NCBI GenBank assembly: GCA_036250195.1
Contig: JAVHZZ010000004.1
Location: forward strand, 158,129,227-158,193,226
Reading direction: 5' to 3'
DNA from: Mixophyes australis
Taxonomy: Eukaryota; Chordata; Amphibia; Anura; Limnodynastidae
DNA length: 64,000 nt
Every line of letters starts with the position of its first letter. Within the stretch, counting starts at the first letter, position 1. Positions 44,821 through 55,011 of this stretch are shown piece after piece. The translations under genes were made by a program, and so were the position numbers. The notes below the pieces were generated by a model. That model saw only the letters and a program-made list of their open reading frames with translations, searched no databases and had not been told where the DNA came from.

Positions 44821-47040
44821 CTGGACTGCGTAGAGGAGTGGGTCACCACAATATCTATTAAAAACCCTGAACTTTTATGAATCGCACCAATAAATGTACC
44901 TGGACTGCGTAGAGGAGTGGGTCACCACAAGATATATTAAAAACCCTGAACTTTTATGATTCACACCAATAAATGTACCTGGACTGCGTAGAGGAGTGGG
45001 TCACCACAATATCTATTAAAAACCCTGAACTTTTATGAATCGCACCAATAAATGTACCTGGACTGCGTATAGGAGTGGGTCACCACAAGATATATTAAAA
45101 ACCCTGAACTTTTATGATTCGCACCAATAAATGTACCTGGACTGCGTAGAGGAGTGGGTCACCACAATATCTATTAAAAACCCTGAACTTTTATGAATCG
45201 CACCAATAAATGTACCTGGACTGCGTAGAGGAGTGGGTCACCACAATATATATTAAAAACCCTGAACTTTTATGATTCGCACCAATAAATGTACCTGGAC
45301 TGCGTAGAGGAGTGGGTCACCACAATATCTTAAAAACCCTGAACTTTTATGAATCGCACCAATAAATGTACCTGGACTGCGTAGAGGAGTGGGTCACCAC
45401 AATATATCTTAAAAACCCTGAACTTTTATGATTCGCACCAATAAATGTACCTGGACTGCATAGAGGAGTGGGTCACCACAATATATCTTAAAAACCCTGA
45501 ACTTTTATGAATCGCACCAATAAATGTACCTGGACTGCGTAGAGGAGTGGGTCACCACAAGATATATTAAAAACCCTGAACTTTTATGATTCGCACCAAT
45601 AAATGTACCTGGACTGCGTAGAGGAGTGGGTCACCACAATATCTATTAAAAACCCTGAACTTTTATGAATCGCACCAATAAATGTACCTGGACTGCGTAT
45701 AGGAGTGGGTCACCACAAGATATATTAAAAACCCTGAACTTTTATGATTCGCACCAATAAATGTACCTGGACTGCGTAGAGGAGTGGGTCACCACAATAT
45801 ATCTTAAAAACCCTGAACTTTTATGATTCGCACCAATAAATGTACCTGGACTGCGTAGAGGAGTGGGTCACCACAATATATTAAAAACCCTGAACTTTTA
45901 TGAATCGCACCAATAAATGTACCTGGACTGCGTAGAGGAGTGGGTCACCACAATATATCTTAAAAACCCTGAACTTTTATGAATCGCACCAATAAATGTA
46001 CCTGGACTGCGTAGAGGAGTGGGTCACCACAATATATTAAAAACCCTGAACTTTTATGAATCGCACCAATAAATGTACCTGGACTGCGTAGAGGAGTGGG
46101 TCACCACAATATATATTAAAAACCCTGAACTTTTATGAATCGCACCAATAAATGTACCTGGACTGCGTATAGGAGTGGGTCACCACAAGATATATTAAAA
46201 ACCCTGAACTTTTATGATTCGCACCAATAAATGTACCTGGACTGCGTAGAGGAGTGGGTCACCACAATATCTATTAAAAACCCTGAACTTTTATGAATCG
46301 CACCAATAAATGTACCTGGACTGCGTAGAGGAGTGGGTCACCACAATATCTATTAAAAACCCTGAACTTTTATGAATCGCACCAATAAATGTACCTGGAC
46401 TGCGTATAGGAGTGGGTCACCACAAGATATATTAAAAACTCTGAACTTTTATGATTCGCACCAATAAATGTACCTGGACTGCGTAGAGGAGTGGGTCACC
46501 ACAATATCTATTAAAAACCCTGAACTTTTATGAATCGCACCAATAAATGTACCTGGACTGCGTAGAGGAGTGGGTCACCACAAGATATATTAAAAACCCT
46601 GAACTTTTATGATTCGCACCAATAAATGTACCTGGATTGCGTAGAGGAGTGGGTCACCACAATATATCTTAAAAACCCTGAACTTTTATGATTCGCACCA
46701 ATAAATGTACCTGGACTGCGTAGAGGAGTGGGTCACCACAATATATTAAAAACCCTGAACTTTTATGAATCGCACCAATAAATGTACCTGGACTGCGTAG
46801 AGGAGTGGGTCACCACAATATATCTTAAAAAACCCTGAACTTTTATGAATCGCACCAATAAATGTACCTGGACTGCGTAGAGGAGTGGGTCACCACAATA
46901 TATTAAAAACCCTGAACTTTTATGAATCGCACCAATAAATGTACCTGGACTGCGTAGAGGAGTGGGTCACCACAATATATATTAAAAACCCTGAACTTTT
47001 ATGATTCGCACAAATACATGTACCTGGACTGCCTAGAGGA
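44821..47040. repeat. ~28-copy 79-bp tandem array in the giant hAT
   Basis: The unit contains GGACTGCGTAGAGGAGTGGG, then TCACCACAATAT, TTAAAAACCCTGAACTTTTA and CACCAATAAATGTAC. The copies are very alike and often alternate between GAATCGC and GATTCGC and between AATATCTATT and AGATATATT types, suggesting a two-unit higher-order repeat. It covers about 2.2 kb between the transposase and the 3' terminus. Confidence 0.97.
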
Positions 47041-47044
47041 GTGG

Positions 47045-47235
47045 GCACTGGGCACCACAATAAAATATATAAAAAACCTTCAACAGGTCTGCATTACACT
47101 ACACATACGGCTGCTCCTCCATCCTCTCCATCATATACATGTTGGAGTTTTAGCGTGTGACAACCTCTTGTTTTTGATAATGTCAGTGCATTTTGAATAT
47201 TTTTCAATTTGCCCCACACCACTGAATGAACTTTA
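47045..47235 (-). repeat. Duplicated fragment of the transposase gene
   Basis: About 47098-47190 (plus strand: 'ggctgctcctccatcctctcc', 'tgttggagtttt', 'acaacctcttgtttttgat') is a diverged copy of 50283-50365, the part of the transposase gene that encodes VVTRWNSTLYMLQRMEEQQ. It has stops and is not coding. Confidence 0.8.
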
Positions 47236-47249
47236 TCTATGATACGCAT

Positions 47250-48740
47250 CTATCTATCTTGACTGCGTAGTGTGGTGGCCCCGGTACACAATTTGGTACC
47301 GAGGCCACAATATAATTAAAAAACCCTCCACGTGTCAGAATTCCACCAAAAAAGGGTATGGACTGCGTAGTGTGGTGGCCCCGGTACACAATTTGGTACC
47401 GAGGCCACAATATAATTAAAAAATTGGGCATCAACAGTCAACGTTGTTTAATATCTGATACACCTCTATCTGGACTGCATAGTGGAGTGGCCCCGGTACC
47501 CAATTTGATACCGGGGCCACAATACCTCCTCCAAACATGGTACAGACAATTCGTCATTGAGATCCCATCAAGTATGTTAAAGACAGACAGGGTCGAAGTG
47601 TTATTCGTTGACTTTGTAAACCCAAAAAAATGTCCCTGTTGCACATAGTCGTGCAATGAAGACTGACTTTTTCATTTAAAGGCACGATCTTTCAAGTGTA
47701 GTGTTTGTAAGTCTAAGTCATATTATACTTTTGGTAAAATTGGTTTATTTTGTTCCTCTTTATGGTAATTAGTAATAGAATTAAAGTATGAAATAGAATT
47801 AAAGTATGAAATAGAATTAAAGTATTAAATAGAATTAAAGTATGAAATAGAATTAAAGTATGAAATAGAGTGGTATAGAGTTGTAGTGTGGTATAGATAG
47901 AGTGGTCCACACAATATAATAATAATAAAACCCTCCACGTGTCAGAATTCCACCAAACAAGTATCTGGACTGCGTAGTGTGGTGGCCCCGGTACACAATT
48001 TGGTACCGAGGCCACAATATAATTAAAAAACCCTCCACGTGTCAGAATTCCACCAAACAAGTATCTGGACTGCATAGTGGGGTGGCCCCGGTACCCAATT
48101 TGATACCGGGGCCACAATACCTCCTCCAAACATGGTACAGACAATTCGTCATTGAGATCCCATCAAGTATGTTAAAGACAGACAGGGTCGAAGTGTTATT
48201 CGTTGACTTTGTAAACCCAAAAAAATGTCCCTGTTGCACATAGTCGTGCAATGAAGACTGACTTTTTCATTTAAAGGCACGATCTTTCAAGTGTAGTGTT
48301 TGTAAGTCTAAGTCATATTATACTTTTGGTAAAATTGGTTTATTTTGTTCCTCTTTATGGTAATTAGTAATAGAATTAAAGTATGAAATAGAATTAAAGT
48401 ATGAAATAGAATTAAAGTATTAAATAGAATTAAAGTATGAAATAGAATTAAAGTATGAAATAGAGTGGTATAGAGTTGTAGTGTGGTATAGATAGAGTGG
48501 TCCACACAATATAATAATAATAAAACCCTCAACTGGTCTGAATTCCACCAAACAAGTATCTGGACTGCGTAGTGTGGTGGCCCCGGTACACAATTTGGTA
48601 CCGAGGCCACAATATAATTAAAAAATTGGGCATCAACTGTCACCGTTGTTTAATATTTGATACACCTAAATATGGACTGCACAGTGGAGTGGCCCCGGTA
48701 GTAAATTTGGTGCCGGGGCCACAATACCTCCTCCAACTTC
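47250..48740. repeat. Repeat block partly derived from transposase sequence
   Basis: Contains several copies of an imperfect hairpin, GTGGCCCCGGTAC ... GTACCGAGGCCAC, each followed by ACAATAT or ACAATACCTCC. ATTTGATACCGGGG followed by CCACAATACCTCC matches the transposase gene at about 50955-50990 (ATTTGGTACCGGGG, ACACAATACCTCC), which encodes EVLCPRYQI. A segment of ~595 bp is duplicated in tandem (about 47470-47940 and 48066-48535). An 18-bp repeat, AGAATTAAAGTATGAAAT, occurs about five times in each (47777-47868, 48372-48463). Confidence 0.9.
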
Positions 48741-49124
48741 CAAGTGTAGTGTTTATAAAGACAGACAGCGTCGAAGTGTTATTAGTTGACTTTCTTAACC
48801 CTAAAATTGTCCCTGTTGCAAATATTCGTGCAATGGACAGTTACTTTTTTATTGAAAGACTCAAGCTTTCAAGTGTAGTGTTTATAAAATATAAACAACA
48901 ATACAGTAGTTTTAGAGCACGTCAATACCTCTTGTTTTAAATTATGACACGGCATTTTACTTTTGGTTTAATTTCTTGTATTTTTTTAAATTTGGTTTTA
49001 CTTTTTGAACATGGCAAACGACTGTTGATTGGTCATATAATGCAAAAAAAAAAGGTCCAAGATGGAATTGTCCTTGGGCCCTCACACCCACCCTTATGTT
49101 GTTGAAATAGGACATGCACACTTT

Positions 49125-49188
49125 AACAAACCAATCATTTCAGCGACAGGGCCTACCAAACAACTTTGGCTGAAATGATTGGTTTGTT
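49125..49188 (-). other. Hairpin in the transposase 3' region
   Basis: AACAAACCAATCATTTCAGC (49125-49144) and its exact complement (49169-49188) form a 20-bp stem with a 24-nt loop, about 55 bp after the transposase stop codon. It could stabilise or process the transcript end; function unknown. Confidence 0.7.
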
Positions 49189-49243
49189 TGGGCCCCCACA
49201 CCAAAAAAGCTATTCATCTCTCCCTGTACAGACTAAACAGGCT

Positions 49244-51883
49244 CTACTGAGGCAAGATGTCGTCCTCATCCTCAACCTCTGATTCCTCTCCCCCTACAGT
49301 GTGTACTTCCTCCTCATCACACATTATCAATTCGTCCCCGCTGGACTCCACAACCACAGGTCCCTCTGTACTGTCTGGAGGGCAGTGCTGTACTTCATTG
49401 AGGAATTGATTATTCATTTTTATAAACATCATTTTTTCAACGTTCTGAGGAAGCAACCTCCTTCGCCGCTCACTGACCAGGTTCCCCGCTGCACTAAAAA
49501 CTCTTTCCGAGTACACACTGGAGGGGGGACAACTCAGGTAAAATAGAGCCAGTTTGTACAGGGGCTTCCAAACTGCCTTTTTTTCCTGCCAGTAACAATA
49601 TGGACTGTCTGACATGTCTACTTGGATGGTGTCAGCAAAGTAATCATCCACAATTTTTTCTATTGTGACAGCATCCAATGCAGCGACAGTAGACATGTCT
49701 GCAATGGTTGGCAGGTCCTTCAGTCCGGACCAGATGTTATCAGCATCCCCGCCAGTGCCTCTTTTGGGAAAACTGAGCTTTTTCCTCGCAGCCATAGATG
49801 TGGAAGAAAATGAGGGTGGAGCTGTTGGCATGTCACGGTCCTCTTCAGAGGACAATCTCCTGACCAGCAGGTCTTTGCACCGCTGTAGACTTGTGTCCGC
49901 CGGAAACAGAGACACAACATACGCTTTAAACCGAGGATCGAGCACGGTGGCCAGAATGTATTCCTCTGACTTTAAAAGAGTGACCACCCTCGGATCCTGG
50001 CAAAGCGTACGAAGGGCTACATCCACAAGAGCTACATGCTTGGTGTAATCGCAATGGCTTACCAGCTCCTCCCTCACTTTCTCCAGCTGCTTCTGCAACA
50101 GCCTGATCAGGGGAATGACCTGACTCAAGCTGGCAGTGTCGGAACTGACTTCTCGTGTGGCAAGTTCAAATGGCTGCAGAACCTTGCACAACACGGAAAT
50201 CAGTCTCCACTGCGCTTGACTGAGGCGCATCCCCACTCCTTTGCCTATGTCGTAGGTGGCTGTGTAGGCAAGAATGGCCTTTTGCTGCTCCTCCATCCTC
50301 TGCAGCATATAGAGGGTGGAGTTCCAGCGCGTCACAACCTCTTGTTTGAGGTGATGGCAGGGCAGGTTCATGCTTTTTTGATGTGCCTCTAGTCTGCGGT
50401 AGGCACTGGCTGAATGCCGAAAGTGTCCAGCAATTTTGCGCGCCACCGCAAGCATCTCCTGCACACCCCTGTCACTCTTGAGGTAATGCTGCACCACCAA
50501 ATTAATGGTGTGGGCAAAACATGGGACGTGCTGGAAATTGCCCATATTTAATGCCCGCACAATGTTACTGGCATTGTCTGACACCACAAATCCCCATGAG
50601 AGTCTAAGTGGGGTAAGCCACTGGGAGATAATTTCCCTCATTTTCTCTAATATGTTGTCAGCGTTGTGCCTCTTATTAAAGCCTGTAATACACAATGTTG
50701 CCTGCCTTTGCACGAGCCGCCATTTTGTAGTTGCTGCTACTGATGCAGCTGTTGCTGTTGCTGCGGAAGGGGATGCATCTACCCAGTGGGCTGTCACAGT
50801 CATATAGTCCTTCGTTTGCCCAGAACCACTTGTCCACATGTCCGTGGTTAAGTGGACAGTGGGTACAACCGCATTTTTTAGAGCACTGAGGACACTTGAT
50901 CGTACTTCTCTGTACATTTTTGGTATCGCCTGCCTAGTGAAGTGGAATCTCGAGGGGATTTGGTACCGGGGACACAATACCTCCATCAACCCTCTAAATC
51001 CCACTCCACTGATGGCGGACACCGGGCGCACGTCTAACACCAACATTGCAGTTACAGCCGCAGTTATACGCTTTGCAATAGGGTGACTACTATCGTATTT
51101 GGTGGTCATGGCAAACGACTGTTGGACGGTCAATTGTTTTGTGAAAGACTTAGCGGTCTTACGACTTCCCCTCTGGGAAGATGACCGACTAACAGCAGCA
51201 ACAGCAGCAGTGGCAGTAGTAGGCGTACCGCTGCAGGATTCCTCGGATGAATCCCGTATTGAGGAGGACTCAGTCTGGCTGCTGACTTGGGCTGCAGGAC
51301 TGAATCTGATGGAGATTGTGGAGGAAGTTGACGAGGAGGGTGTTGCTGGTGTGTATCCAACTGGACCACGGGATTTAGGTGTCCCTGTACCGATGAGGGT
51401 CCTAGCCCCAGTTCCTGAACTAACCACTGAACTATGAAGGTTATTCAGGTGACGTATAAGGGAGGATGTTCCTAGGTGGGCAAGATCCTTACCCCTGCTT
51501 ATTTGAGCTTTACATAAGCTACATATGGCCATACATTGGTTGTCTGGATTTGGATAAAAATAACTCCAGACCGAAGAGGTGCATTTTTTGGTCTTCTGAC
51601 CAGGCATGACGATGGGCTTTTTCATCCCATGGACATCAGCTGTTTCCCCCCCTGGTGCCTCATTTACAATAACCACATCACCATCCTCATCATCAAGTTC
51701 CTCCACAGCGCCAGCTACATCATCAATAGCCTCCTCCCGAGCCACCTCTTCCCGTACAGTGATGGGAAGGTCAGGCTTGACAACCACCAACATCCTTGGA
51801 CTCGCCTTGTGGATTTGTGATAATTTCTCTTTAGAAGGCAGAGTTGTTTGCTGTTTTGTTGCTGACAGCATAATTTTCTTCAA
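49244..51883 (-). CDS. hAT transposase with BED zinc finger
   Basis: 879 codons without a stop. It would bind the element ends in the nucleus and catalyse cut-and-paste transposition. A BED finger is at about residues 98-150 (VWSYFYPNPDN, then C121-X2-C124 and H145-X4-H150). The RNase-H-like core follows with LTTDMWTSGSGQTKDYMTVTAHW (first Asp), VVSDNASNIVRAL (second Asp), PCFAHTINLVV and VVTRWNSTLYMLQRMEEQQKAI. 'ILATVLDPRFK' comes later. The C-terminal hAT dimerisation block is at about 780-824 (CPPSSVYSERVFSAAGNLVSERR). An acidic tail ends the protein. The motif set suits the Ac/ZBED branch. The first codon of the open stretch is TTG; the first ATG is four codons on (51871). A separate upstream ORF overlaps it by 4 bp. 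Confidence 0.95.
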   Translation of the reverse strand: MKKIMLSATKQQTTLPSKEKLSQIHKASPRMLVVVKPDLPITVREEVAREEAIDDVAGAVEELDDEDGDVVIVNEAPGGETADVHGMKKPIVMPGQKTKKCTSSVWSYFYPNPDNQCMAICSLCKAQISRGKDLAHLGTSSLIRHLNNLHSSVVSSGTGARTLIGTGTPKSRGPVGYTPATPSSSTSSTISIRFSPAAQVSSQTESSSIRDSSEESCSGTPTTATAAVAAVSRSSSQRGSRKTAKSFTKQLTVQQSFAMTTKYDSSHPIAKRITAAVTAMLVLDVRPVSAISGVGFRGLMEVLCPRYQIPSRFHFTRQAIPKMYREVRSSVLSALKNAVVPTVHLTTDMWTSGSGQTKDYMTVTAHWVDASPSAATATAASVAATTKWRLVQRQATLCITGFNKRHNADNILEKMREIISQWLTPLRLSWGFVVSDNASNIVRALNMGNFQHVPCFAHTINLVVQHYLKSDRGVQEMLAVARKIAGHFRHSASAYRRLEAHQKSMNLPCHHLKQEVVTRWNSTLYMLQRMEEQQKAILAYTATYDIGKGVGMRLSQAQWRLISVLCKVLQPFELATREVSSDTASLSQVIPLIRLLQKQLEKVREELVSHCDYTKHVALVDVALRTLCQDPRVVTLLKSEEYILATVLDPRFKAYVVSLFPADTSLQRCKDLLVRRLSSEEDRDMPTAPPSFSSTSMAARKKLSFPKRGTGGDADNIWSGLKDLPTIADMSTVAALDAVTIEKIVDDYFADTIQVDMSDSPYCYWQEKKAVWKPLYKLALFYLSCPPSSVYSERVFSAAGNLVSERRRRLLPQNVEKMMFIKMNNQFLNEVQHCPPDSTEGPVVVESSGDELIMCDEEEVHTVGGEESEVEDEDDILPQ

Positions 51884-52251
51884 TTTTTTGTAGGGGGGGG
51901 AGGAGGAGGAAGGCTAAGATCCGTGGGTGAAGCTGAACCACTAGTCATGAACACGGGCCAGGGCCTAAGCCGTTCCTTGCCACTCCGTGTCGTAAATGGC
52001 ATATTGGCAACTTTACGTTTCTCCTCAGATGATTTTAAGTTTCTCTTTTTGCTACTTTTTCTTAACTTGGGCTTTTTGGATTTTACATGCCCGGTACTAC
52101 GAGATTGGGCATCGGGCTTGGAAGACGACGTTGATGGCATTTCATCGTCTATGTCATGACTAGTGGCAGCAGCTTCAGCATTAGGAGGAAGTGGGTCTTG
52201 ATCTTTCCCTACTTTATCCTCCAAATTTTTGGTCTCCATTATATGTAGCAC
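51880..52251 (-). CDS. N-terminal ORF1 / first exon of the hAT transposase
   Basis: 123 codons, from MLHIMETKN to PPPPPPTKN. It contains a basic stretch (KKPKLRKSSKKRNLK, a likely nuclear localisation signal) and the block KVANMPFTTRSGKERLRP. That block is conserved as RIANMPFYTHSGKERMRP at 61910, where it belongs to the same transposase reading frame start, so ORF1 is the protein's N-terminus. It ends just after a C8 run (minus strand), with the transposase frame starting -1 to it. Either one base is wrong or lost in the homopolymer, or the two are joined by splicing or frameshift. Confidence 0.75.
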   Translation of the reverse strand: MLHIMETKNLEDKVGKDQDPLPPNAEAAATSHDIDDEMPSTSSSKPDAQSRSTGHVKSKKPKLRKSSKKRNLKSSEEKRKVANMPFTTRSGKERLRPWPVFMTSGSASPTDLSLPPPPPPTKN

Positions 52252-54480
52252 AAGATACTGCAGAATGTGTGAACTTGGTAATATTGCAGTACCAATGGAC
52301 TTATACTGCTGGATTGGTTTTGCAAATTTGGTTATAATTATTATATATTTTTTTTTTTTTTAAATTTTTATTTTTTTTTACTTTTTTTTTATTTTTTAAA
52401 AACTTGGGAATAATGGGGAAATAACTATGCCCTTAGAAGCACAGAGCACAGGACACAGCACCACTGGACTGAACAGGACACGGCACAGGACCCAGCAGCA
52501 CTACGGAACTCAGCAGGACAGAGCACAGGACACAGCACCACTGGACTGATACTGCAGAATGTGTGAACTTTGTAATATTGCAGTACCAATGGACTTATAC
52601 TGCTGGATTGGTTTTGCAAATTTGGTTATAATTATTATATATTTTTTTTTTTTTTTAATTTTTTATTATTTTTTACTTTTTTTTTATTTTTTAAAAACTT
52701 GGGAATAATGGGGAAATAACTATGCCCTTAGAAGCACAGAGCACAGGACACAGCACCACTGGACTGAACAGGACCCAGCAGCACTACGGAACTCAGCAGG
52801 ACAGAGCACAGGACACAGCACCACTGGACTGATACTGCAGAATGTGTGAACTTTGTAATATTGCAGTACCAATGGACTTATACTGCTGGATTGGTTTTGC
52901 AAATTTGGTTATAATTATATATATTTTTTTTTTAATTTTTAATTGTAATTTTTTTTTTACTTTTTTTTTATTTTTTAAAAACTTGGGAATAATGGGGAAA
53001 TAACTATGCCCTTAGAAGCACAGAGCACAGGACACAGCACCACTGGACTGAACAGGACACGGCACAGGACCCAGCAGCTCTACGGAACTCAGCAGGACAG
53101 AGCACAGGACACAGCACCACTGGACTGATACTGCAGAATGTGTAAACTTTGTAATATTGCAGTACCACTGGACTTTTACTGCTGAATGTGTGAACTTGGT
53201 AATATTGCAGTACCAATGGGCTTATACTGCAGGATTGGTTTTGCAAATTTGGTTATAATTATTATATATTTTTTTTTTTTTTAAATTTTTATTTTTTTTT
53301 ACTTTTTTTTTATTTTTTAAAAACTTGGGAATAATGGGGAAATAACTATGCCCTTAGAAGCACAGAGCACAGGACACAGCACCACTGGACTGAACAGGAC
53401 ACGGCACAGGACCCAGCAGCACTACGGAACTCAGCAGGACAGAGCACAGGACACAGCACCACTGGACTGATACTGCAGAATGTGTGAACTTTGTAATATT
53501 GCAGTACCAATGGACTTATACTGCTGGATTGGTTTTGCAAATTTGGTTATAATTATTATATTTATTTATTTATTTTTTAATTTTTTATTATTTTTTACTT
53601 TTTTTTTATTTTTTAAAAACTTGGGAATAATGGGGAAATAACTATGCCCTTAGAAGCACAGAGCACAGGACACAGCACCACTGGACTGAACAGGACCCAG
53701 CAGCACTACGGAACTCAGCAGGACAGAGCACAGGACACAGCACCACTGGACTGATACTGCAGAATGTGTGAACTTTGTAATATTGCAGTACCAATGGACT
53801 TATACTGCTGGATTGGTTTTGCAAATTTGGTTATAATTATATATATTTTTTTTTTAATTTTTAATTGTAATTTTTTTTTTACTTTTTTTTTATTTTTTAA
53901 AAACTTGGGAATAATGGGGAAATAACTATGCCCTTAGAAGCACAGAGCACAGGACACAGCACCACTGGACTGAACAGGACACGGCACAGGACCCAGCAGC
54001 TCTACGGAACTCAGCAGGACAGAGCACAGGACACAGCACCACTGGACTGATACTGCAGAATGTGTAAACTTTGTAATATTGCAGTACCACTGGACTTTTA
54101 CTGCTGAATGTGTGAACTTGGTAATATTGCAGTACCAATGGGCTTATACTGCAGGATTGGTTGTGCAAATTTTGTGGTAATTAAAAAAAATTAAATTAGT
54201 TTTTGGTATTTTTTTAAATAACTTTTTTTTATTTTTTTAAACACAGGGGAATATTGGGGAAATAACTATGCCCTTAGAAGCACAGAGCACAGGACACAGC
54301 ACCACTGGACTGAACAGGACACAGCACTGGACCCAGCAGCACCACTGACCTCAGAAGGACAGAGCACAGCACACAGCACCACTGGACTGATACTGCAGAA
54401 CACAGCACAGCACAGCACAGCACAGCACAGCACAGAACTAAACAGCACAGCACGAGATCTACCAGGACAGAGGACCACCT
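52250..54480. repeat. Seven-unit array with 921-bp higher-order period
   Basis: The unit combines a 'cagagcacaggacacagcaccactggactg' GC-rich part, a 'ctgcagaatgtgtgaact-tgtaatattgcagtacca' part and a T-rich part. Unit starts are at about 52425, 52720, 53004, 53346, 53642, 53926 and 54266, so the steps are 295, 284, 342, 296, 284, 340. The three-unit block is thus itself duplicated with a 920-921-bp period. It lies between the promoter and ORF1. Confidence 0.93.
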
Positions 54481-54517
54481 AACACACCCTCCCTCTACCC
54501 TGATCAATGCCCGAGTG

Positions 54518-54548
54518 AAGATGGCGGCGACTAACGGGGAATTTATAG
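54518..54548 (-). promoter_or_regulatory. hAT promoter: TATA-like box and YY1-type site
   Basis: On the minus strand CTATAAAT (54548-54541) is followed about 12 bp later by CGCCGCCATCTT (54529-54518), a YY1-type core near the expected start of transcription. It sits about 160 bp inside the terminal repeat and upstream of the array and ORF1. Confidence 0.55.
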
Positions 54549-55011
54549 GATCCGAGTATCGCGAGATCCGACAACGGGATTATGAGTCAGAGCCTCAGTT
54601 TCAGATTTGAATTTGGCGCCAATACCCGGATCTGTCTCGGATCCGACTCGGATCGGCAACGTTCGGGTGGGCTCGGATTTCATAAATCCGAGTGCGCTCA
54701 TCCCTACTAATATTAAGTGTACTAATAACTGCTTGCTGCAGCCTTTGGCCAAAATTAGTGAAAATTTTGACAGTTTTGAAGAGATCATTAGAAAATAGAT
54801 TGCAAATTAATTTTAATGCTATAGATACTTATGTAGCAACAAGAACAGCTCACAATCACATGACCTTACATGTTTTTTTAAAAAAAAATTATGAAATCCA
54901 GATCCAAAACCAAAAATGGTTTTGGTCAAAACCAAAGATGGTTTTAGAACCAAAACCAAAACACGGGGGTTAGCGCACATCTCTAAAATAAGTTAATGGG
55001 ATGGTAGTCAG

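Larger units (their letters stand above)
44498..54714 (-). mobile_element. Giant hAT transposon (10.2 kb) with near-intact transposase
   Basis: Exact 8-bp target duplications CTAATATT at 44498-44505 and 54707-54714. Termini TAGGGATGTGCAC (44506) and the complement of TAGGGATGAGCGC (54706). Length 10,201 bp, unusually large for hAT (typically 2.5-5 kb). Order in the direction of transcription, from 54706 downward: TATA and YY1-type promoter, seven-unit array, ORF1 (52251-51880), transposase (51883-49244), a 3' hairpin (49188-49125), transposase-derived repeat block (48740-47250), the 79-bp array (47040-44821), and GTTTTG-rich end. It is inserted in an older hAT. Confidence 0.97.
42840..54985 (+). 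mobile_element. Older hAT relic hosting two nested hAT elements
   Basis: Left end TAGAGAAGAG (42840) and right end complement of TAGAGATGTGCGC (54985), with flanking 8-mers ACATAAGT and AAATAAGT (7 of 8). The left end has GCGCTAAATTCAGATCTGAA, close to GCGCCAAATTCAAATCTGAA at the promoter end of the giant hAT. The right end has the GGTTTT subterminal repeats of the 3' end. This orientation predicts a plus-strand transposase, yet the only coding remnant (43907-44450) is on the minus strand. Nested inside: the MITE 43101-43654 and the giant hAT 44506-54706. Confidence 0.6.

Noticed and set aside
44821..47040. CRISPR-like appearance of regularly spaced repeats
   Set aside because: The full 79-bp unit is repeated with no unique spacers, it lies inside a eukaryotic hAT element, and there are no cas genes.
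49301..51437. Plus-strand frames of 60-127 codons across the transposase
   Set aside because: Antisense shadows of the 879-codon minus-strand gene.
52425..54478. Repeated 60-80-codon Cys/Ser/Leu-rich frames
   Set aside because: Each is the same stretch of the tandem array unit; frame and length follow the array, with no start context or domain.
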